NCBI GenBank assembly: GCA_930367215.1
Contig: OV884059.1
Span: forward strand, 230,329,803 to 230,393,802
DNA: 64,000 nt
Reading direction: 5' to 3'
Origin: Pollenia angustigena
Lineage: Eukaryota > Arthropoda > Insecta > Diptera > Polleniidae
The translations under genes and the position numbers were made by a program. This document shows positions 1-10,600 of the stretch, piece by piece (position 1 is the stretch's first letter; each line of letters begins with the position of its first letter). The notes under the pieces were generated by a model that had not been told where the DNA came from, made no database searches, and worked only from the letters and a program-made list of their open reading frames with translations.

Positions 1-623
1 TGTTTTTTGTTTTAATTATTAAACAAAATTTAGATCAAAAATTTATTTTCGTCAAAATACGTAAGACTTGTTTGACAGTGTAAAAGGGCCTTAAAGTGTA
101 TGCCAATTAATGTACTTATTTTGCATTATTATTTCAGGAGTTGAACAATTTCTAGAAAATAAAAATTAAACACAAAAACCACATGTTAGAAACTGAAACC
201 TCATTTGACACAGTTATATATGGGCATTTCTATGTCATCGTACGTGGCATTTGTACGCCTCAGAATGATCGAGATTTTGCAAAAATAGCAGTAACTGAAA
301 AAATTTTGTATCATTTTTATGTACTTTGTGTGAAAAAAAAAAATATTAAATTCGGAACCTTGCTTTCCAAAATATCGAGCAAAATAAGTGCATATCGCAC
401 ATGATATAAGCGGAAGTGATTTTGATGTGAATGTAAAAAAATACGAAATTCTGCGAATTGTGAAAGGTTTTTCTTCTTTTCTTAATTTTTTACATTAAAC
501 TACATATTTTTCCTTTATAATACTTATTTGAAAAAAAATTTTTTTTTTTTTGATGGTTTTATAATGAACAAAATGTTATATCATTCGTGACATACCGCAT
601 GTGACAGATTTTTCTCTTATATT

Positions 624-1112
624 AGGTGTGATCCCGTACTCAACTTTGGGAGCCCTCGGGGTCCCAATCTTACCGAAAACTGTTCCCGTACTCAAAGTTT
701 GGTAAAGTGAGAGAGCTTTTAAGAGAAAAATATTCTTCTTCTTCTCGCACGAAGTAGCCCGTACTTTTTCTTTGGGCTGATTGGGAAAATTGTTAAACAA
801 TCAGCTGTGACAAAAAATAAACAATAAAAACTACAAACAAGTATTACCAAAAGAAATAAAATTAAAAATATTAATAAAATAAACAAAAGAAAATGTTTAA
901 AAATGTAGGTACATGTTTTAATTTTACTTTTGTACATGCTAATGCGTCATTTATGTATTTTTTTGAACGTTTTCATTGTAACGTTTGCTTTTGGGGTACA
1001 AATTTGGTTTTTATTGTTCCCGTACTTTTGTACATTTTTGTCTATTAGTGAGAAAAATTCTTGTTTACTCTCATTTTACCGAACTTTACCCAAAAAGTAC
1101 GGGATCGCACCT
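624..1112. mobile_element. MITE (489 bp), TIR AGGTGnGATCCCGTACT, TSD ATT
   Basis: The ends are AGGTGTGATCCCGTACT and AGTACGGGATCGCACCT, imperfect inverted repeats. ATT flanks both ends (621-623, 1113-1115). The empty site in repeat copy 2 (CTCTTATAGTATTTACA near 53,500) matches the flanks joined through one ATT. No ORF of note. The interior has CCCGTACT motifs shared with the element at 1523-2081. Confidence 0.8.
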
Positions 1113-1489
1113 ATTATTTACAAGGTATGAAATATATAGTTTTTTAAATATATAAAAACTTAAAACAAACAAGTAATTTTAGTCGACTAATCTTGATGAT
1201 ACCCTACACATTTATATTTAAAAAAAAATGTTTGGAACCCATGGCGAACTAAGGACGCCTGAACAGAATTATGCTTATATAAAAGATATTAGTGCCGAAT
1301 ATTATTTAGATATCTTTATCTATATGAGAATTGTTTGCCTCTAACCGTTTTAAGGAAGGGGGTTTATATGGGACCTAAAGACTACCAGCACAAAATATTG
1401 TCATGGTATAATCCTTATTGTAAAAGTCATTGTCGGCAATTTTTATGAAAATACCAACACTTGTAAGGAATTTATGGCAATTAAAGTAA

Positions 1490-2296
1490 GGCTGTTTTCC
1501 TAAACGTGTGTTCACAATAGCTCTGTTTCTTTACTCTACTTTGGGATCCCTCGGGATTCCAATTTGCACGAAAAGCGTTCCCGTACTTTTAATTTGTGTA
1601 AATGAGAGCGGATTTGAGAGAATAAAATTCTTCTTCTTCTTGCACGAAACAGCCCAGACTTTTTCTTCGTGCAAATTGTGTAAATTTGCAAACAGCTGTA
1701 AAACATAAACAAAACAATGAAATTCAAAGGAAAAAATTCGTGAACCAAATTTTGGAAAAAGTGTTGTGGAGTAAAATAATGTACTAAAATATAAAGTTTT
1801 ATGTTGATATATTAGGAAAACATAATTTTAGTTATTGTAAAAGTGTTTGTTTTGTTTAATTTTTGGTAAAATTAGTTTATTTCTACAGACAATATACAAT
1901 TTTTCAAAAGTGGCATACACTTTTATTGTTTTGTAAGGACTGTCAAAACAATAACTTTTTATTTTGTGCTTAAAATTTGGATTTTTCTGTTCCCGTACTT
2001 TTGTGTAATTTTGTCTCTTAATGAGAGAAATTTATGCTTGCTCTTATTTTCACGAACTTTACCCAAAAAGTAAAGAAACAGATGCATTGTGTACTTAAAT
2101 ATTTAGCTTCTTTGTATTGCATATGAATGCGGTTTGTATCGACATTATTTTAACTGCTTTATTTGCTTTTCTTTGCGCAATGACAACCACAAAGTTGCAT
2201 TTCGCAACTAAATGCATTGTCAAAATTTTTATGGTTGCATTTAAGAACATGTTGCCATGTAATACTACAATGCAACAGGCGTTTAGGAAAACAGCC
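1490..2296. mobile_element. Inverted-repeat element GGCTGTTTTCCTAAACG (807 bp) enclosing a second MITE
   Basis: Perfect 17-bp terminal inverted repeats GGCTGTTTTCCTAAACG (1490-1506) and its complement (2280-2296). Inside, at about 1523-2081, sits a second inverted-repeat element with ends CTGTTTCTTTAC / GTAAAGAAACAG. It shares long stretches with the MITE at 624-1112 (GTTCCCGTACT, TTCTTCTTCTT, AAACAGCTGT). I could not define clean target duplications for either. Confidence 0.7.
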
Positions 2297-2993
2297 CTAT
2301 TTTCAAATTTTCCAAAGATTCCAATAATATTTGATAAGATGATTAAGGCTGCAATAAAATAAGTTTGGACGAAATTTTAACTAAATACCAACATAATAAG
2401 ATGATATATTAAGTTGCATTTTGGTACTTACAATATCGTGCGGGACGACCTTTAAAAGCTTATAAACATTTTATTATGCAAAAAAAAAAAAAAATTCCGA
2501 TCAATATTGTTTTGCAACAAATAAATATCTTGCTTTGAACTTTTATTTCGAAACACATAAGACTAATTTCAAATGACAAAGACTAATGATGTTTTTGCAC
2601 CACGTACGTGACATAAGAATAGCATCCAAAACAAACGCAAAAATATACCGTTAATTGAACTACATATTTCGGCAGAGAAATTGAAAGTTGTTGATTGCAG
2701 CTACTAAAAATTAATCAAAAAGAAAGTTAGTTTCAATTTTAGTTTTTGCTTTTTAAAAATTGTAATAAGCTATAAGTACTTCTGCATATTAAAGTTTGGA
2801 TGTTTTTTTTGTCTTCTACCATATTTGAAAAAAGTTTCAAGCGTTTAATTTTTTGAGTAGTGGTTGACATTCTTATGGAAATGCCCATATGAAAAAAACT
2901 AGTACGAATATTTTTATTTTTCAAATATATGTAAATATCGATTTTTAATCATCCCATTATTTGCTTCATTGCAACAACTTTATTGATTTTAAA

Positions 2994-5900
2994 ATGAAGT
3001 TTACCGAAAAGTTAACTGCACATTTGACTTCAGAATGGCGTCAGCAATATATTGCATACGCAGTACGTAAACAAAGAAATATTTAAACAACAACAATAGA
3101 TTAAGGATATGCATATGTAGTTTTTAAATAAATTTATTTTAAGGACTTAAAGAGCATGATCTTAAATGCTTTAGAAAATGCTCCCCTCAAAGAAATTTCC
3201 ACTGGGCGTACTGTGGACAATTACTATGCAAAGTTTGAAGAAGAATTTTTTTTTGAGTGTAGAAAAGAGTTGCAAAAAATTAATACATTCTATGCTGAAA
3301 AGTTAGCTGAAGCTACCAGACGTAATGAGGTACTTTCCATTGCACTGGATCAAATTATCGGCGAGTTTCGTTTAAGGATGCGTACATTGTCTCGCAGAAA
3401 TTTACATCAGGAAACCTTCATAAGAAAATTTAAGCAAAAGAAAGCGAAAATAACTGATTTAAAAAATGGATTTAGTGAATTGTACTTAAGTTTGGTGCTA
3501 TTACAAAATTATAAAATGTTAAATCATACCGGATTTAAAAAGATATTGAAAAAACATGATAAGGTAATTAAATAAGAATGGTTAGTATAAATAATTTTCG
3601 TTTGTATTAATATGGAACATTTTGTAGTTGTTGAATAATGATAGGGGCGCTAAATGGTTTGATGAAAACGTTTCTGCAGCAAATTTTTTTAATAATAATG
3701 ATGTAGAGAGACTTATGAAAGAAGTTGAACAAAATTTCACAGAATATTTGGAAAATGGCGATCGCGGCCAGGCAATGAAACGTTTAAGAGTACCACCTTT
3801 AGAAGAAATTCAAGAAGTTGGAACAGTATTTCGAGTGGGACTTTTTTTAGGTGCATTTATTGTGCTACTGGGAATAATTTTTATTATAGGTACGAAACTT
3901 TCGGGCATGTTGTAGAAATCGAAATGAAGTGAAATTTAAATCGAAATCGAACAAGATTTTAAGTTTAGTTATTTACAAAATTACCGTGGTTTTAAGAATT
4001 ATCCTTGTAAAGCTAATTTATACTCAAAAAATTAAATTAATAAAATGGAATATTTTTATGAACTTTCTGTACAGGGTCGTTTTTGAAATTTGTTCGATTT
4101 CAAATCCACTTCATTTACTTGTCTAGAACATACCCGTTTATTTGCATATCTACATCTCTTTACTATGTAAATGTGAGTTTAAAATGGTTTCTAGAGGTTG
4201 TTTAAATTCCTTCGTATTCTCAAAAATGCAATTTTAATGGTTCTTATACACAAATCTAAAAACATAAGCCTGTAGAAAAATTCATTTTCCAAAGTTATAC
4301 CATGTACATAATTTAATTTGAAAATATATTCTTCCTTATTATGAGTATCGTTTTCGTAGTCGAAAACCAGGGGCCTAATTATGATAGTCATGATCGAGTA
4401 CTTTCTCGATTCGAGAGCAATTTTATTTCTAATTCTTTCAGTCGATGCTGAACGAATCGATATTATTTTTTCAGTATTGTGAAACTCAAATAGTTCCGAT
4501 TCGTTCAGTTTTGACTGAAATAATTAGATATTTAATTGCTTTCGAATCAAGTAAGTACTCGATCAAAACTGCCAGTACAGGCCCCAGTCGTCTTTAGAAG
4601 TTGGTATTAAAAGCCATGTTCTGGAACACAAATTCGAGTAAAATTAAAATTAAACCTATTTTGAAAACGATCCTCTATTAAAAGTTGTTCGGGGATAAGA
4701 ACTCCCAGTTCTTCACAACAAGAACATCTGCCAACCATTTTATATGAACTTTGGCGTAAAACAAGAATGCCCTTAATTACCTGAGCTGTTTATCACTGTG
4801 CTGGATTATATGAGCAAAGTCCATTTAGAAAGAAGAGGAATTACTTAGAGTCTCTAACCCCAACTCGAGGATTTGGATTATGCTGATGATATATGCCTGC
4901 TCTCGCACAAAATCTCCAACATGAGATGAGCGCGTAATATAGGACTTGATACCAAAGCCAGGAGAATAAAGTTTCAATGCAAAGCTCTTTATGAGGCATT
5001 ACGACAAGTAAAAATCAGCTTATTTGTTTGAACGCTGCTTGTGATGCTTACAAAAGTAGAAAGTAAAACTACTTTTCGCATGCAACGCCTCAAGGCATCC
5101 TACTCTTTTGTGCATGTAACTTCCTACGTCTTACAATACATATTCTACTTTTTTGACAGGTGCGTAGGCTGTGAGAAAGATTAGAATGCATGGTGTTGGT
5201 CCCTAGCTTAAACAATGTTACCACAGAGAACATTACGCTACATGGCCAACTAGTTGAATACCCATGCGAATTCAAGTACAGGTGGTTGCGATACTTCAAT
5301 AATCCAAAAACAATAGCAACAGTATAGGGTTTGTTATTTTGTGTGAAATAGACAAACCCCATTGTGTGTGCTCTGGTTTGAAAAAATAGCGTACAGGTTG
5401 GTCTTGCGTAACGTCATGCGCAGTAGAATTTCATTATAAAAAGTGAAATGCACCATCCGTATTCGTTGCTTCATGAGGCAGATTAGTAATAACAAAAAGC
5501 GGCGCAGAAGCAAACGCAAGCAACAGGCTCAACAGGGCGAGAGCGGCATTGAGGCGTCTACAATCAGTATGGTGAAGCTCGCAAATATTCAGCGAACTAA
5601 CCTCAGAATATTTAATTCATGTGTGAAAAAGGTCTGCTCCGTTGTACGGAAGTAAAGCTGGGCTAAAATCAAGCACATTACGCAAAACTTAAAAATCAAA
5701 AAGTGGTCGACCCAAAAACACCTGGACACGCACGATACTCTAAGAATTAAGATAACAGCAGAAAACCGAGCGGAGAAGCTTTGTGGAAGCCGTCAGCTCC
5801 TAAGAGGAGTAATGGAAAAAATATTTAACCCAACATTTTTTTAAAGTTAAATGCGCTTCTTTTGGAAACAACTGATTTCTCCCTCCTTTTTTTATTGGAT

Positions 5901-7617
5901 AAAATCAATATACAGTGTAGTATTTGAAAATATTATAAGAATGCGTAAAATGCATGCTTAAACATTTACTTAGGCCTATTCTATTTTATCTTCTTATTTC
6001 ATTTAGCTGTTAACGGGAACTTGTATGAAAATTCTCAGTCAAAACAAGACTTAATTTTATTTCGAGCTCCATTTTATGTGATTATGTACTTATTTTTAAT
6101 GGGAATTAATGTATTTACTTGGCGTCGTGCTGGAGTTAATCACATATTAATATTTGAAATTAATCCGCGGAAACATTTAACTTATTCACATTTATTGGAA
6201 TTGCACAGTATTTTCGGTTTTATTTGGTGCTTGTGTTTGCTGTGGTTTATATATGCCGACAAAATTAGTACTCCAAAACTTTTCACACCATTATTTTTAA
6301 TTGGAATTATGTTGATGTTCCTTTTTAACCCGTTGCCAATCTTAAAACGAAATGCTCGTTATTGGTTGTTAAGATTAATGGTGAGTTTTCATTGACTTAC
6401 AGGGCCATTTTTCGAAAATTGAATTTGAGAATTATTACCTATTCATCAGAATTACGGCTCAAATTTGATTTTCTTAAAATGGCTGATAGTTTTAACAGCT
6501 GTCTTTCTAAAGGGCCGCGTTATTTTGGCTCCTTTATTTACCGTTGGATTTGCCGACTTTTGGTTTGGAGATCAGTTGAATTCTATGGTGGCTTGCCTTC
6601 TGGATTTTAAATATTTATTTTGCTTCTATGCAAACTATTTTAGTGGAAAAGAGGACATTCAAACGAATCAATGTTTGGAAAGAGACTTTATAGGAAATGC
6701 CATTGTGCGTTGTTTACCATCTTGGTTTCGATTCGCTCAGTGTTTAAGACGTTATTGGGATTCAGGTCAAGTGCATCCATTTCTGGTGAATGCTGGAAAG
6801 TATGCTGCTACATTTCCCATGGTCATATTTTTTACTTTATCCTCAAAATATATGGGTAAGAGAATTGCATTTAATCAATCTGGGGCTAAATTACGGCATT
6901 CGATATCGTTCGAAATACCCATTTAAGTTGTGTTAAAAATTCGTTCGATATCGAATGCAATAATTTGGCCCCAGCATTTTTTATTTCGAGCTTCATAATT
7001 TTGAGGTTAAGTATGTATTTGTTTTCAGATAATTATGAATATGTATTTCAAAATCCTTTTATTTGGTTTTATATCGTATTTGCCATTTTCCAAACTTGTT
7101 ATTGCTGCTGTTGGGATATTTTAAATGATTTTGGATTATTTAAAATATTTTCGGGAAAAAATATTTTTCTTCGAGAGCACATTATCTATCCTCCTGTGTT
7201 TTATTATTTTGTTATTTTTGAAAATATTCTATTACGATTCTTCTGGGCAATATCCCTTTATTTGGTAACTCAGAATTACATAAGCATATATAATATGGAT
7301 TCTTTAGCGGGTTGCTTGGAAATAATCAGGTAAATTCATAAAATCTTATATAATAATTATAGAGTAGAGTATTCCTTAACAGATTTCTTAATAACAGACG
7401 TTACATTTGGAATTATATACGTTTGGAAAATGAACATTTGTATAATGTGGGGCAATTTCGGGCAGTACGTGATATTTTTATAACACCCATTAAGACCAAG
7501 AATACAATTGAAATACAAAAAATGATGGATGAAGACAATGGAGTTTTGAATCGTAAAACTAGTAAAGTCAACAATATCAATTTAATAGATTGTGACGAGG
7601 AGTTGGAAGACGAGTAG
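2994..7617 (+). CDS. XPR1: XPR1-family phosphate exporter (SPX + EXS domains), 7 exons, 662 aa
   Basis: Exons by splice sites: 2994-3062, 3144-3563, 3628-3889, 6007-6380, 6513-6855, 7029-7329, 7398-7617; all phases agree and the frame is open to the TAG at 7615-7617. The ATG at 2994 gives MKFTEKLTAHL, the usual start of an SPX domain. SPX covers about residues 1-220 and keeps the basic KILKKHDK motif (about 156-163), the inositol-polyphosphate sensing surface. Hydrophobic helices follow: GLFLGAFIVLLGIIFII in exon 3, at least three in exon 4, and the EXS core in exons 5-7 (GFADFWFGDQLNS, then FRAVRDI near the end). Family role: multipass plasma-membrane phosphate export controlled by SPX. Human XPR1 is 696 aa, so this looks complete. 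Flies carry several paralogs and I cannot say which this is. Exon 5 is taken to start at GRVILAP because this fits the family without an insertion; an earlier acceptor is possible. Intron 3 (2.1 kb) holds a LINE relic and a MITE. Confidence 0.93.
4370..4585. mobile_element. GGGGCC-ended MITE family, copy in XPR1 intron 3 (216 bp)
   Basis: Ends GGGGCCTAATTATGATAG and CTGCCAGTACAGGCCCC are inverted. Arms carry GATCGAGTACTTTCTCGATT and its complement-like AATCAAGTAAGTACTCGATC. Related copies: 6882-6972, 23987-24159, 47684-47861, and remnants near 45,020-45,179 and 25,490-25,590. No coding capacity. Confidence 0.75.
4735..5660 (+). mobile_element. Decayed LINE reverse-transcriptase fragment in XPR1 intron 3
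   Basis: In one frame from 4753 the sequence reads GVKQECP, then (after stops) LPELFITVLDYMSKVHLERR and QLEDLDYADDICLLSHK. This is the block around the reverse-transcriptase active site (YADD near 4880). Farther on, 5578-5650 reads LANIQRTNLRIFNSCVK, resembling the post-RT region of RTE/R4-like elements. Several stops and shifts, so it is dead. Same strand as the host gene. Confidence 0.7.
6882..6972. mobile_element. Short GGGGC-ended inverted repeat in XPR1 intron 5 (91 bp)
   Basis: GGGGCTAAATTACGGCATTC is mirrored by GAATGCAATAATTTGGCCCC, with CGATATCG cores inside each arm. It fills over half of the 173-bp intron 6856-7028 and would form a hairpin in the pre-mRNA. It belongs to the GGGGCC-ended family. 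Confidence 0.7.
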
Positions 7618-7640
7618 TATCGTATAAATGGCAAATTTTT

Positions 7641-7646
7641 AATAAA
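7641..7646 (+). promoter_or_regulatory. Poly(A) signal AATAAA of the XPR1-like gene
   Basis: AATAAA lies 24 bp after the XPR1-like stop codon. The dynein stop on the other strand is at 7683-7685, so the two 3' UTRs must be very short or overlap. On the minus strand the same AT-rich stretch offers an ATTAAA variant for the dynein transcript. Confidence 0.6.
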
Positions 7647-7682
7647 ACATTTAAATTAGTTACAATAACAATGTAAAATTAT

Positions 7683-10600
7683 TCATGAAATATTATCAGC
7701 TACTCCTGACACCAATGCTGTGCCTCTTAAAATCCAAAAATCGGGTGGCAAGTTACTTTCCAAGAGTATAGATAATATAAAATTAGACGAATGTCCAGTA
7801 GTAGATAAAACACCAGATCTAGCTTGTGTTTTATAAAGAGGTGCCTCATATCTTCCCGCTACATCCAATTTCAAACAGGGTATAAAACGTACTGCTGGTA
7901 ATCTTGAATACAGAAGACCTATTTTAGCATCGCATAGACCACCTTCAGATTTACGCCACTCGGCAGCTTCTACAAATATGCCATGGACATTTACACCAGC
8001 TTCTGAGGAGTCTGGCATATTGCCATACAAATCGTCTACCTAAAAGAAAATATGTTAAACAATAGATGACTTGAAAATAAGTGTTCAAACTGAACTGCGT
8101 CGACACCAGATTTTTTATAAAAATTTGCCGTAGAAAGCCGTCGTGAAATAGAATTTAGCACATTTAAACGAAACCTTGTTAATTATATAATTTATTTTAT
8201 TTTGAGAACGTTTTTTTTAAGCTCTCACATATACAGGCATACTCTGACAACCCTGCAAATAATAGGACCAGTCCAAACACGCGTGTAAAGAGTAGTCCAC
8301 AAGGGACCAGGACTAGTCCACAAGTAACCCAAACGTATGGAAAAAACCTGGTCTATTTAACATTACGATGTCCTAGGAGAGGACCATATAACCCACCTTT
8401 GGACCACTAAGGAGTAGTTTTAAAACTACTCCATGGTATATAACCCACCTTTGGACCAGTAAGGAGTAGTTTTAAAACTACTCCATGGTATACTCAAGAG
8501 GATTAGTTTTGAAGTCGTTTAAACACGAAAGCATGTCGTTAAAAAACGAAGACATGTCGTCTCACTACAAACACTTTTTAACAATGGCATGGTCCATGCT
8601 TGCATTACATCGGACTAGTCCATGGAGTAGTCCATTTTATCAAAATGGGTCAGGTGGTCCAATTTTATTTGCAGGGAATTGCAAAACACATACAGCCGTA
8701 TTCATAATGAAAATTTGGCATGAAGTTACCATAATGATTTTCTAAACTCTTGTTAACGAGCTGCCAAACGTAATCCAACTTGTGAAAAACAGTTGTTTAA
8801 TAAGTATTAAACAATTTGGTTGGTTTTATTTAAATTACTGTTTTATTTTATTTTTCTTTTTATTTTAATTTTAAAAACTTTTTAAAATTGTTACATGCAG
8901 TCTACAACTGACATGAAATGCTTAACTTTAACACTAAATTCGTGTTAGTGTTAGGTATAGACTCATCATGTTAGAAGTTTTCTCATGTTATAACACGGTT
9001 GTTAATGCAAATGATTTAACAACGCTTTTATAACATCAAGTTATAACAGCAAATCATGTCAGTTGTAGACGGGCAGTTATATATGTGGAGGAAAAAACCA
9101 AAAAAATTACAAAACCAACGATGATTAATGCAATAATGTGGCATCATTAAAATTCAGAGTTGTTTTATTAAAAGTTAGCAGATGGACAAAAGTTTGTTAT
9201 GAATAAACTCTGTGCTTACAAGGGGCTCGGCTTAATCGGCTTTCTAGTTAGCAGCTCATTGTACGCAGTGTACAAACTGTGGCTAACCTTTTATTATGAA
9301 TATGGCTGATAGATTTGAAAACGCAAAATAGGTGTTAATTAATCGCAAGAAGTTTGGCGACAAATAATTGCAAAAGTATGCTCAAGGTAACTAGAATATT
9401 AAAAAAACAGTAGCAGATTGGAAAGAGCTTCAGAACACAATAAAATAAATCTTGCGCTTTGCTTTTTCAATTCGTGCGATTGTCAGAACATGGTCATAAG
9501 TTTTGGAAAGAAAGAACAATAAGAACAAAAGAAAAGGAAATAAATAAGAGAAAATTTGAATTTACTACCGACGATTAATTTATAGGCTTTATGATTTTTG
9601 CTTAAAGTCGAAGACTCAATTTTTTTTGAACACTAATGCCCGTAATTTCTAGAAACAGATATCTAGTCGTTTTTGTACCTTACAGTTATCTTTACATTTC
9701 CGTTACCACTATTTTGGCAATTTAAACGTTTATTTTACCAACGTGAATTACCTATCGAAAATTGATATTGTTAAATACACAACACTTTAACCCGTAAGTA
9801 AGAAACACGTTTTAAAATTTTGAAAATCATAGATACCTATACACAGCTAGATATCTATTTGTTGAAATTACGGGCATAACTGTGCTACCTAAACAAGAGC
9901 GGCAAGCGTTTTTGTTTTGAAAATTGTCTTGCCAATACATTTTCAATGCAGCAAACCGACCTAGAGATTGGGGTTTTTGAATTCGTGTACTCAAGTTTTA
10001 TTTTGTTTAAACTGTATGAAAATGAGAAGTTTCGACATAAGTAAAACACTTGATGCTCTTTTACTGGTAGCTCAGTAAAAGTAACAGTACTTACAGGTTC
10101 ATTATTTGCTCTTCTTTCAAAGAAATTCTGTTGAATTAATGTATTTTCCATTACTTCAAAATTAATCTTCAATTCATCTATTGGTAATACCCGTTTGCGG
10201 GCATATGTCTGTAATATTCCGGTAAGAAATGACTGGGGAAAATAAAAGCCACTAATCCAAAACGATTTTGGATTTCCAAAATTAGTCCAGTTTTGTATGA
10301 AATCTATACGTCTTTGAAAATCAGCAATGTAACTAGGCAAAGGTTTGACGGACAAAAAGCTTTTTTTCTCCCATAATTTTGGCACCAAATTAGCTAACAA
10401 GGATTGAAAAACTTCTTCCAGTTCTTCAGACATTACAACTAAACCTTTAATAGCTTTTCGTAAATTTACTAGACTAGCATGTATCAAATTCAAGGAATTG
10501 TTATAACGATCTATTTCCTGTATTAAAACTGTTGTAAGGGAGGGTTGCTGACCCTTAGCATCGATCTGGTAAGAAAAAAGTAGTTTTCAACATTTAAAAA

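Larger units (their letters stand above)
205..2925. repeat. Dispersed repeat family A, copy 1 (interrupted by MITEs)
   Basis: Segments 205-620, 1116-1489 and 2297-2925 match the block at 53,105-54,640 in order and orientation (for example CAAAATATCGAGCAAAATAA, TGACAAAGA, TTGACATTCT-TATGGAAATG). The differences are the two inserted inverted-repeat elements at 624-1112 and 1490-2296. Recurrent short motifs around CGTACGTGACAT occur through the repeat. No coding capacity seen. It ends about 70 bp before the XPR1-like start codon, so it forms that gene's upstream region. Confidence 0.75.

Noticed and set aside
6465..6512. Extended start of XPR1 exon 5 (IFLKWLIVLTAVFLK)
   Set aside because: It stays in frame but adds residues not found in the family; the acceptor TCTAAAG|GGCCGC gives a gap-free match.
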